DNA of 8,117 bases, taken from the NCBI GenBank assembly GCA_022842805.1, contig JALHOX010000084.1, forward strand, positions 1 to 8,117, written 5' to 3'. Shown here one piece after another: positions 1-6,708 of this stretch. The stretch comes from Phycisphaerae bacterium (GTDB lineage: Bacteria; Planctomycetota; Phycisphaerae; UBA1845; Fen-1342). Below the pieces are notes generated by a model, which saw only the letters and a list, made by a program, of their open reading frames with translations, did not search any database and had not been told where the DNA came from. Position numbers and translations under genes: made by a program. Numbering within the stretch: position 1 is the stretch's first letter; every line of letters begins with the position of its first letter.

Positions 1-2
1 AA

Positions 3-1544
3 AAGGTCGCGGCGTTGTGGGAGGTCGGGATTCCGGTTGATTTGCTCGGATTCTTTCGCACGGTAGGTGAAACGGACGGGGATCGCGCGACGGCGCACGA
101 GCGGGCCGTTCGGACGATTGCAGAAAAAGTGAGCGCCATCGATGCGGACGAATTTCGGCGGCGCTGCAATTCGTGGATTCGATTCGAGCTGGGGCAAGGA
201 CTGCGAACGCGCGGCGCGCCTCAGCGTGCGCTGGAGCGCCCGATCCGCGAGGTTCGCGTGCAACTGCCGCGGGGCGACTATTGGTTAGGGGCTGGCGCGG
301 GTGGGGCGGTCGACGTATTGCGGCAGTTGATGGAGGCGGGCGTCGCGCCGCGCGTGGTGGCGACGGTGCATGAGCGGCACATCGATGCGTTGCGGGCGTC
401 GGCGAGCGGCTGGCGCGTCCCCAAGGGAACCCGGCTGGAGGTGCTCGCGACGACGTGCGATTTGGATCAGTGGACGCGCGACAGCGGGCTGGCTGCGTGG
501 GGCGTGCGCGAGGGAGCGCCGATGTGGGGTACGCTGGCGCCGCGCTATCCGAGTCGCTCGGAACACGCGAGCAAGTTTGTCGGGGCAGATCTCGCCGGTC
601 TGCGGCGATTGGCAGCAAGCGGCCACCCCGTAGCACGATCGCCCTTGCTATTTCAGGGCGGAAATGTTTTCGTTTGCCGCGATATTCCGGGCGGCCAACA
701 TGGATTGCTGCTGATCGGCGAGGCAGAGATCTACCGGAATCGGGCGCTGGGCTTGAATGACGGCGAAACGCTTCAGCTTCTCTCGTTGCAATTCGGCAAT
801 TCGTATCATCTCATCTTCCCCGCGGTTGGGTTTCACCTCGACATGGAGTTGTCGATTCGCAGCACCGAGGAGGGAGGGGCTTTCGCGTTGATCAACGACC
901 CCATCGCGGGCGCGCTGCTGGTCATCCGTGCGGCGTTGCCGGCACTGCGCGGGGCGGGGTTGTTGGAAGCGGTCGAGGTCGAAGCGGTCGCGAAGGCGCT
1001 CGACGCCAACGATCGGCAGACGATTCTTGGCACGCTGCTCCCGCGCGTGCAGGCGGCGCAGGTCGCGCCGGGCCAGTGGCCGCTGCGACTGACTATGCCG
1101 TTCGCCGTCTCGCCGGTCGATTCGCCGGTCGGCAATTTTCAGCGGTTTCTCTATGCGATGGATCTGTTGCTCGCCGAGGCGCTGGAGCTCGAATCGCTCG
1201 CGGGAGACCCCTTTACGCAGGCCTATTACGGCGCGCTGCGGCGCCGAGCGGCGGCGCGGGCGACATTTCAACCGATGCTCGAGCAATACAAGTTTCAGAT
1301 TTGCCCCGTTCCGGGCTGGGCCGAAGCGCGGGTCGGGATGGCCTACGTCAACGCCCTGCAGACGCGGGACGCGGTGTATCTGTCCGCGTACGGCGGGCTG
1401 TATGCGTCGGTGGACGAGGCGGCGATTGCCGCGGTGCAAAAAGCGGTCGGGCCGAAGACGCGCGTGATCGGGATCCTCACCGGCGAAAGCCAGTGCCGTT
1501 TCGGCGGGGTGCATTGCAGCACGTTGGAATACTCGGGCGACTGA
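3..1544 (+). CDS. Guanidino-modifying enzyme superfamily hydrolase (agmatine/arginine deiminase-like), 5'-partial
   Basis: The frame is open to the left edge (codons from base 3), so the true start may lie outside; the first usable start inside is TTG at 15, used for numbering (509 aa). The catalytic signature of the guanidino-modifying (pentein-fold) superfamily is visible in order: RDSG with D156, GGN at 215-217, HLD with H274 and D276, and GGVHC with C501 eight residues from the end. The spacing and wording match agmatine deiminase and peptidyl-arginine deiminase-like proteins, which hydrolyse guanidino C-N bonds through a cysteine thioester. It is much longer than typical agmatine deiminases (about 350 aa): roughly 80 helical residues precede the core, and 227 residues separate H274 from C501, including Ala/Leu-rich helices at about 300-420. 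There is no signal peptide in the visible part, so it is probably cytoplasmic. The substrate cannot be named; deiminase, dihydrolase or amidinotransferase are all possible. The reading frame is intact to TGA. Confidence 0.65.
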   Translation, partial: KVAALWEVGIPVDLLGFFRTVGETDGDRATAHERAVRTIAEKVSAIDADEFRRRCNSWIRFELGQGLRTRGAPQRALERPIREVRVQLPRGDYWLGAGAGGAVDVLRQLMEAGVAPRVVATVHERHIDALRASASGWRVPKGTRLEVLATTCDLDQWTRDSGLAAWGVREGAPMWGTLAPRYPSRSEHASKFVGADLAGLRRLAASGHPVARSPLLFQGGNVFVCRDIPGGQHGLLLIGEAEIYRNRALGLNDGETLQLLSLQFGNSYHLIFPAVGFHLDMELSIRSTEEGGAFALINDPIAGALLVIRAALPALRGAGLLEAVEVEAVAKALDANDRQTILGTLLPRVQAAQVAPGQWPLRLTMPFAVSPVDSPVGNFQRFLYAMDLLLAEALELESLAGDPFTQAYYGALRRRAAARATFQPMLEQYKFQICPVPGWAEARVGMAYVNALQTRDAVYLSAYGGLYASVDEAAIAAVQKAVGPKTRVIGILTGESQCRFGGVHCSTLEYSGD

Positions 1545-1546
1545 GG

Positions 1547-1580
1547 CGTCGGCGCCTCCGCCGACGTAGGGCGGAGTTTT
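1547..1580 (+). terminator. Terminator-like hairpin with a competing alternative stem
   Basis: Just after the deiminase-like gene, CTCCGCC (1556-1562) can pair with GGCGGAG (1570-1576) across a 7-base loop, directly followed by TTTT at 1577-1580. This is the layout of an intrinsic terminator, though the T-run is short. The same left arm is also part of an 8-bp perfect stem, CGTCGGCG (1547-1554) with CGCCGACG (1559-1566) and loop CCTC. The two stems cannot form together. The placement three bases after the stop supports termination of the upstream gene. Confidence 0.45.
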
Positions 1581-1597
1581 GCATTGCGGCGCGTCAT

Positions 1598-1620
1598 GCG
1601 GCACGGCTCCGCCGTGTCGC
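1598..1620. repeat. Intergenic stem-loop, 10-bp stem
   Basis: Bases 1598-1607 pair with 1611-1620 around a TCC loop; nine pairs are Watson-Crick and one (1601/1617) is G-T. It shares the octamer CTCCGCCG (1607-1614) with the preceding hairpin (1556-1563), 51 bases upstream. It could be a second terminator, an mRNA-stabilising structure or a REP-like palindrome. There is no T-run after it, so a terminator role is less likely here. Confidence 0.4.
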
Positions 1621-1640
1621 TCCACGATTCGCCCCGGCCC

Positions 1641-1654
1641 TATACTCGTTTTCC
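1641..1654 (+). promoter_or_regulatory. Possible -10 box for a leaderless transcript of the PhnP-like gene
   Basis: TATACT at 1641-1646 differs from the TATAAT consensus at one base, and transcription would be expected to begin at about 1653-1655, on the ATG at 1655. No Shine-Dalgarno sequence lies before that ATG. I find no convincing -35 box at 16-18 bases spacing, so this is a one-element prediction. Confidence 0.3.
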
Positions 1655-2425
1655 ATGTCGCTGCGCCTCACGATTCTCGGTTCGGGCACCTCGCACGGCA
1701 TTCCGATGATCGCGTGCGATTGTGCCGTTTGCACGTCGAGCGACCCGCGCGATCGGCGGACGCGTTGCAGCGCGCTGTTCGGTTTCAATGATCGCAATCT
1801 GCTGGTCGACACCGGCCCCGAGATGCGGCTTCAGTGCATCGCTTCGAACGTGCGACAGGTTCACGCCATCTGGTACACGCACCACCATGCGGACCACGTG
1901 GTGGGGCTCGACGACCTGCGGCGATTCAACTGGTTGATGGGCGGGCCGCTGCCGGTTTTTGCGAGCGAACGAACGCTCGGCGAATTGCGACGTATGTTCT
2001 CCTATGCCTTCGATGCACCGCCCGGCTACGAGAGCGCGATTCCCGCGCTCCTTCCGCGGGCGATCGAAGGGCCGTTTGAGTTGTTCGACCGCACGGTGAC
2101 GCCGCTGCCTTATTTTCACGGCTCGTTGCCGGTGTTGGGCGTGCGGATCGGGGCGGCGGCGTATGTGCCCGATGTGAATCGGATTCCGGAGGAGACGATG
2201 TCGCTCCTGCGCGGGCTGGATGTGCTCGTGCTCGATGCGCTGCGCGTCCGCGCGCATCCGACGCACTTCAATCTGGAGGAGGCGATTCGCGTCGCCGAAC
2301 GAATCGGCGCGGCGCGGACCTACTTCACGCACATCGCCCACGAACTCGGCCACGCGGAGACGAACGCGCGGCTGCCGGCGGGCATGGAACTGGCGTATGA
2401 CGGGTTGGTGATCGAGTCGGATTGA
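1655..2425 (+). CDS. PhnP-like metallo-beta-lactamase-fold hydrolase
   Basis: This 256-aa protein has the full layout of the PhnP branch of the metallo-beta-lactamase superfamily; E. coli PhnP is of similar length. After the opening strand LTILGSGTS comes a structural zinc motif C21-x-C23-xx-C26, a further C38 and the LLVDTGP strand (49-55). The metal-binding HxHxDH follows as H76, H78, D80, H81, then H155, D173, D194 (VLVLDAL), H201/H204 (HPTHF) and the closing THIAH at 225-229. PhnP itself hydrolyses cyclic ribose phosphodiesters in phosphonate breakdown. No other phn gene is visible here, so phosphonate work is not implied; a phosphodiesterase or related hydrolase with two metal ions is the safer call. 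ATG 1655 is chosen because the fold begins immediately after it, although the frame stays open further upstream. It is probably cytoplasmic. Confidence 0.85.
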   Translation: MSLRLTILGSGTSHGIPMIACDCAVCTSSDPRDRRTRCSALFGFNDRNLLVDTGPEMRLQCIASNVRQVHAIWYTHHHADHVVGLDDLRRFNWLMGGPLPVFASERTLGELRRMFSYAFDAPPGYESAIPALLPRAIEGPFELFDRTVTPLPYFHGSLPVLGVRIGAAAYVPDVNRIPEETMSLLRGLDVLVLDALRVRAHPTHFNLEEAIRVAERIGAARTYFTHIAHELGHAETNARLPAGMELAYDGLVIESD

Positions 2426-2429
2426 TGGC

Positions 2430-2451
2430 GGAGCGGTCGGGGCCGCGCTCC
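2430..2451. repeat. Small hairpin between the two hydrolase genes
   Basis: GGAGCG (2430-2435) is complementary to CGCTCC (2446-2451), with a G/C-rich 10-base loop that can fold further (CGG/CCG). It sits five bases after the PhnP-like stop codon. No T-run follows, so it is at best a weak or factor-dependent terminator, and the downstream gene may be co-transcribed. Confidence 0.25.
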
Positions 2452-2476
2452 ACCGATCAAATGAGGGTCTTCCTGC

Positions 2477-3490
2477 TTGCGAAATCTTCCGGATGGGAAC
2501 TCAGCCGAAGGCGCTGCTGCGGGCGCGGCGGCGCCGCGTCGAGCGCGAATCCGCCCGGCGCGGCTCGCGGCGCGCGTCGCGATCCTGGCGACAGCGGCGT
2601 ATGTGACTTATGCGACGATGATGTGGTGGGCTCAGGAGCGCCTGATCTTCCCGCGCGCATTCGACCATCATCCCGATGCCGGCGAGTCGCCGCCGTCGGG
2701 TGTGACACGAGTGTCGTTGAGAATGGCGGATGGGGCCGAGGGCGTGGCCTGGTTTTCGTTGCCCGGTGCGCAGGCTGCTGCGTCGTTAGATGGCGCGGCG
2801 GATCTGCGCTCCGCGACACCCGCGGGATCTGCGATTGAGACGCCCGAGGGCGCGCGGGTCGCCGCCATCCGTCACCCCGCGGTGGTCTATTTTCATGGCA
2901 ACGACGATCTGATCGACACTCGCTGGGTGGTCGCGGCGCGACATCGCGATTGGGGCTGCGCGGTGCTGACGCCGGAGTATCGCGGGTATGGAGCGCTTGC
3001 GGGCGATCCGAGCGAGGCGGCGCTCGTGGCGGATGGGGTGCGTTGGATTGATTGGCTTGCGGCTCGCGAGGATATCGACCCGACGCGAATCGGGATTCAC
3101 GGTTTGTCGCTGGGCGGGGCGGTTGCGATTCAGGTCGCGGGCAAACTGGCCGAGCGTGCCGCCGCCGGTGGGGGTGGCTCCACTTTGCCGCAGGCGCGAT
3201 GGCTTGTGATCGAGGCGACGCTGCAAAGCATGGACCGCATCGCCCACGAGCGTTATGTGCCCGCGTTTCTGTTGCGCCACCATTTTCGCAACGATCGCGT
3301 CTTGCCGCGGATCGGGATTCCCGTGCTGCTGCTACACGGCGTACACGACACGCTGATTCCGGTGGACCACGCGCGGCAGTTGCACGCGGTGTCGCCGACG
3401 AGCGAGTTTGTCGAACTCGATTGCGACCATGTGAGCTGGACGAACGAATGGCCGCGGATCGAGCGATTCATCCGCGCGGCGAATCGCTGA
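2477..3490 (+). CDS. Membrane-anchored alpha/beta hydrolase (Bem46/ABHD13-like)
   Basis: This 337-aa protein has an Arg-rich cytoplasmic start (21-34), one hydrophobic segment (about 33-51), and then an alpha/beta-hydrolase domain expected to face outward. The segment is followed by WWAQERLIFPR, a wording typical of Bem46-type hydrolases. Visible elements are the oxyanion HGN (140-142), the nucleophile elbow GLSLGG with S211, the acid D291 in GVHDTLIP, and H318 in DCDHVSW, making a complete Ser-Asp-His triad. A glycine-rich loop (231-234) and a variable stretch at 97-130 look like insertions. The start is TTG: an in-frame TGA at 2462 lies just upstream, TTG 2477 is the only usual start codon before the membrane helix, and GAGGG (2463-2467) sits nine bases before it. 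The substrate is unknown, an ester or thioester being most likely. It lies 51 bases after the PhnP-like gene on the same strand, so the two may form a small operon. Confidence 0.8.
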   Translation: MRNLPDGNSAEGAAAGAAAPRRARIRPARLAARVAILATAAYVTYATMMWWAQERLIFPRAFDHHPDAGESPPSGVTRVSLRMADGAEGVAWFSLPGAQAAASLDGAADLRSATPAGSAIETPEGARVAAIRHPAVVYFHGNDDLIDTRWVVAARHRDWGCAVLTPEYRGYGALAGDPSEAALVADGVRWIDWLAAREDIDPTRIGIHGLSLGGAVAIQVAGKLAERAAAGGGGSTLPQARWLVIEATLQSMDRIAHERYVPAFLLRHHFRNDRVLPRIGIPVLLLHGVHDTLIPVDHARQLHAVSPTSEFVELDCDHVSWTNEWPRIERFIRAANR

Positions 3491-3514
3491 GCCGGAGCCG
3501 ATAGAAGGGGAAAT

Positions 3515-3597
3515 TGGGCGCGGCTGGATTTGAACCAGCGTAGGCGTAAGCCAACGGGTTTACAGCCCGTCTCCTTTGGCCACTCGGACACACGCCC
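3515..3597 (-). tRNA. tRNA-Tyr (anticodon GTA)
   Basis: The minus strand folds as a complete class II tRNA of 83 bases. The acceptor GGGCGTG (3597-3591) pairs with CGCGCCC (3522-3516) with one G-T pair, and the discriminator is A at 3515. The D stem is TCC/GGA; the anticodon stem ACGGG/CCCGT holds the loop CTGTAAA with anticodon GTA at 3563-3561. A long variable arm (3553-3540, with GGC/GCC) and the T stem GCTGG/CCAGC around TTCAAAT follow. The long variable arm with GTA is what bacterial tRNA-Tyr shows. CCA is not encoded (ATTT follows), so it must be added after transcription. The gene is convergent with the alpha/beta hydrolase, 24 bases from its stop. Confidence 0.97.
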
Positions 3598-3644
3598 GGG
3601 GATCAAGCTTCCGCCGCAGGCTGGTTGCCCGCGACGGGTTCGTC

Positions 3645-3672
3645 ATCGTACCAGACTGGCCGCGGCTGGCAA
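3645..3672 (-). promoter_or_regulatory. Promoter for tRNA-Tyr
   Basis: Reading the minus strand, TTGCCA (3672-3667, -35) is followed after 16 bases by TACGAT (3650-3645, -10), with TGG just before it giving an extended -10. Transcription would start near 3638, leaving a leader of about 40 bases before the mature tRNA 5' end at 3597. It lies wholly in the gap between the upstream protein gene's stop (3697) and the tRNA. Confidence 0.45.
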
Positions 3673-3696
3673 GATTTGCGGAGCGGATTGCATAGG

Positions 3697-4560
3697 CTAG
3701 GAGTACCAGATCGAGACCTGTCTGAGGACGAGCTTTCCCGCCGCGTCGCGAGTCAGATCGAGTCGCTGACCGTGGCCCGAGACGATCCCCTCGTTGGTTC
3801 CGGTCCAGACCGCGATTCGGTCGGCAGCTCGCACAATGCGCAGAATAGGGAACGTCGGATCTACGCCGTTCATTTGAATGATCTTCGAGTCATCGGGAGT
3901 AGTCTCCGTGCCGACGTTGTCAGCGCTCGTCCTTCGCAGCTCGCGCACAAAGTCGACGATCTCCACGAGCTCCACGTTGTCGAAGCCCGTCGGAATTTCG
4001 AAAGGCACGTCGGTATCGGATGGAATGTCGCCGACGTTTGAAGCCCCTTGCGGCGCGACGTGGACATAGCGAGTGCCGCGGGCCGCCGCCGGTGGCGCCT
4101 TTGCCGGGCGCGACGTCACTTCTCGCTCTTTAGCCACCGGCGCGCTCGTCGGCTGCGAAGCCGGTCCGTTCGTCCGCCCCAGCTCCGCGAGGATCACGTC
4201 GATCGATGTGTCGACATGCACCATCCAGCCTTTTGAGACCCGCCCAATGCGCTCGTCGGGCTTCATGAACACGGACGCGACGACGGTGTCGCCGTCGGCC
4301 CGTACGTGGTTTCGCCGCGCATAGACAAACCACGGCTCCGCGGCGATTCCAGGCAATCGTTCACGCGCCGTCTGCACCAGCGACTCGACTTGTCGCGGCG
4401 TCAGCGGCGGACAATTGAACGCCTTGAAGCGGACGCTATTGACTACGGGAACGGCGCTCGGCGCCGACTGTGGCGCATACGCGACCGCGAGGTCAACGGC
4501 TGACCACGCACAAAGTAGTGTGATCGTGCCCAGAACGATCGGATCGAACCGCCACTTCAC
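3697..4560 (-). CDS. Exported protein of unknown function
   Basis: I do not recognise this 287-aa protein. It begins with a hydrophobic segment (about 7-28) ending AVAYA, which looks like a signal peptide or an N-terminal anchor; the LLC at 15-17 does not make a good lipobox. A first domain (about 40-128) contains a helix with QVESLVQTARERLPG and the strand-like stretches EPWFVYARR and TVVASVFMK. A Pro/Ala/Ser/Thr linker (132-162, including QPTSAP) leads to a second acidic domain (163-287) ending in VLRQVSIWYS. The start is GTG, supported by GGAGG (4572-4568) seven bases upstream. It lies downstream of icd on the same strand, 316 bases away, and upstream of tRNA-Tyr. The two-part layout with a flexible linker suggests a periplasmic or envelope protein; a secretion-system accessory role is conceivable but nothing in the sequence proves it. 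Confidence 0.75.
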   Translation of the reverse strand: MKWRFDPIVLGTITLLCAWSAVDLAVAYAPQSAPSAVPVVNSVRFKAFNCPPLTPRQVESLVQTARERLPGIAAEPWFVYARRNHVRADGDTVVASVFMKPDERIGRVSKGWMVHVDTSIDVILAELGRTNGPASQPTSAPVAKEREVTSRPAKAPPAAARGTRYVHVAPQGASNVGDIPSDTDVPFEIPTGFDNVELVEIVDFVRELRRTSADNVGTETTPDDSKIIQMNGVDPTFPILRIVRAADRIAVWTGTNEGIVSGHGQRLDLTRDAAGKLVLRQVSIWYS

Positions 4561-4567
4561 GGTGTTA

Positions 4568-4572
4568 CCTCC
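4568..4572 (-). promoter_or_regulatory. Ribosome binding site fixing the GTG start of the exported protein
   Basis: GGAGG on the minus strand stands seven bases before the GTG at 4560-4558. It is the strongest Shine-Dalgarno sequence in the window together with that of icd, and it decides for GTG as start. Confidence 0.7.
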
Positions 4573-4721
4573 GACGATGGTTTTGCAGTTCTCGCGAGTC
4601 GGCCGAATTCTGATACCGCGGAGTCGCGTTCAGGTTTCGTCATCGCGAGCGGTACCCCCCAAGAAAACACTGCGTCCAGCGGGATCGTCCGGCGTTTCTG
4701 CGTCCGAGCGTCCCGAATCGC

Positions 4722-4752
4722 CATCTGCTTGCTGCGCCGCAGCAAGCAGATG
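4722..4752. repeat. Perfect 14-bp inverted repeat with 3-base loop
   Basis: CATCTGCTTGCTGC (4722-4735) is followed, after GCC, by its exact reverse complement (4739-4752). As RNA on either strand this is a very stable stem-loop. It lies 125 bases beyond the icd stop codon. There is no T-run on either side, so it does not have the classical terminator form; an mRNA 3'-end stabiliser, a factor-dependent terminator element or a protein-binding palindrome are the alternatives. Confidence 0.6.
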
Positions 4753-4754
4753 AC

Positions 4755-4776
4755 GCGGCCGCACACAATCGGCCGC
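4755..4776. repeat. Second hairpin: 7-bp GC-only stem
   Basis: GCGGCCG (4755-4761) pairs with CGGCCGC (4770-4776) around an 8-base A/C-rich loop. It sits two bases from the perfect palindrome, so the pair would form back-to-back stem-loops in the icd 3' region. The left arm is also part of the self-palindrome GCGGCCGC, so some of the signal may be chance in G/C-rich DNA. Confidence 0.4.
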
Positions 4777-4876
4777 CCGACGAAATCGAGCGGCACACCA
4801 GCGCTGTCGGCGACTAGTGTTTGCTCGGTTATCGCCTACGAAACCCAATCGTGATGCGCAACGAGCGTCCTCGGGC

Positions 4877-6361
<1,485 letters not shown>

Positions 6362-6366
6362 GGTGG

Positions 6367-6371
6367 CCTCC
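6367..6371 (-). promoter_or_regulatory. Ribosome binding site deciding the icd start
   Basis: GGAGG on the minus strand lies five bases before the ATG at 6361-6359. It rules out the longer upstream start of the same open frame. Confidence 0.75.
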
Positions 6372-6432
6372 GAAGCGGGCGAACAGCTCCCAGCGACGAC
6401 GCCCGACGCCGCTCGTTCAAACACTGTCGCGT

Positions 6433-6461
6433 ATCGTCCGCCAAACGTGCCGATCCGGCAA
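6433..6461 (-). promoter_or_regulatory. icd: Candidate icd promoter
   Basis: On the minus strand TTGCCG (6461-6456) is followed after 17 bases by GACGAT (6438-6433). The -35 is good and the -10 is weak, but both resemble the tRNA-Tyr promoter boxes in this window (TTGCCA, TACGAT). Transcription would begin near 6426, giving a leader of about 65 bases before the ATG at 6361. Confidence 0.3.
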
Positions 6462-6708
6462 GAAACGCCGCCAGCCCTCCGCAAGCCGCCACACGGCGGC
6501 CGATAGAGACGGGTAGAATCAGGTGGAACGGTGTGTCGATGACACGGCGAAACCGCGGGCCCCGAGGAGTCAGCAAAAGGCTGGGCAAATCTCGTCGGTG
6601 CACGATGCAGCGATTCGCTGTTTCTCCGATTCACCCTTTCGATCGCCGGGCCGAATCTGAAGTGGGCGGCGTGTGCCACAGCCGGCCCCGGTCGCTTGAG
6701 TGAGCTTG

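Larger units (their letters stand above)
4561..4876. other. 316-base gap between icd and the exported-protein gene
   Basis: This stretch holds two hairpins (4722-4752 and 4755-4776), the ribosome binding site of the next gene and no confident gene. A minus-strand frame with a GTG at 4796 runs 79 codons and ends at 4557, overlapping the GTG start of the exported protein as GTGA. Its first 40 codons are strongly G/C at third positions (35 of 40 by my count), but the last 39 are not (about 21 of 39), and no ribosome binding site precedes it. I did not find a convincing promoter for the exported protein, so read-through from icd is possible. Confidence 0.5.
6362..6708. other. Divergent 347-base gap between icd and rpoN
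   Basis: The gap must carry the start signals of both divergent genes. It contains a candidate icd promoter (6433-6461, minus), a GCCGCC/GGCGGC hairpin with ACAC loop (6485-6500), a short dyad GTGTC-GAT-GACAC (6533-6545) that could be an operator, and a CAGCG-ATT-CGCTG hairpin (6608-6620). For rpoN the best -35/-10 guess (TTCACC, 17 bases, GAATCT, around 6630-6658) is poor. I see no gene in it. Confidence 0.5.

Noticed and set aside
648..1625. A 325-codon minus-strand frame across the deiminase-like gene
   Set aside because: It is a mirror frame of a gene with clear catalytic motifs; its own translation is Arg-rich and shows no domain.
2422..2838. A 138-codon plus-strand frame, including ATG 2461, over the start of the alpha/beta hydrolase
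   Set aside because: Its translation is low-complexity Arg/Gly/Ala/Cys with no domain, while the overlapping frame from TTG 2477 gives a complete hydrolase.
3253..3606. Minus-strand 117-codon frame beginning MIPGRVSEWPKETGCKPVG
   Set aside because: Its first part is the translated tRNA-Tyr gene, a well-known annotation artefact, and the remainder is antisense to the alpha/beta hydrolase.
6439..6454. A sigma-54-like element (CGGCACG then TTTGGCGG) on the minus strand upstream of icd, tempting beside rpoN
   Set aside because: The downstream GC is two bases too close to the GG for a -24/-12 promoter, so the required spacing fails.
6362..6679. A 106-residue N-terminal extension of icd
   Set aside because: The frame is open but has no Icd homology, and the GGAGG at 6371-6367 places the start at 6361.
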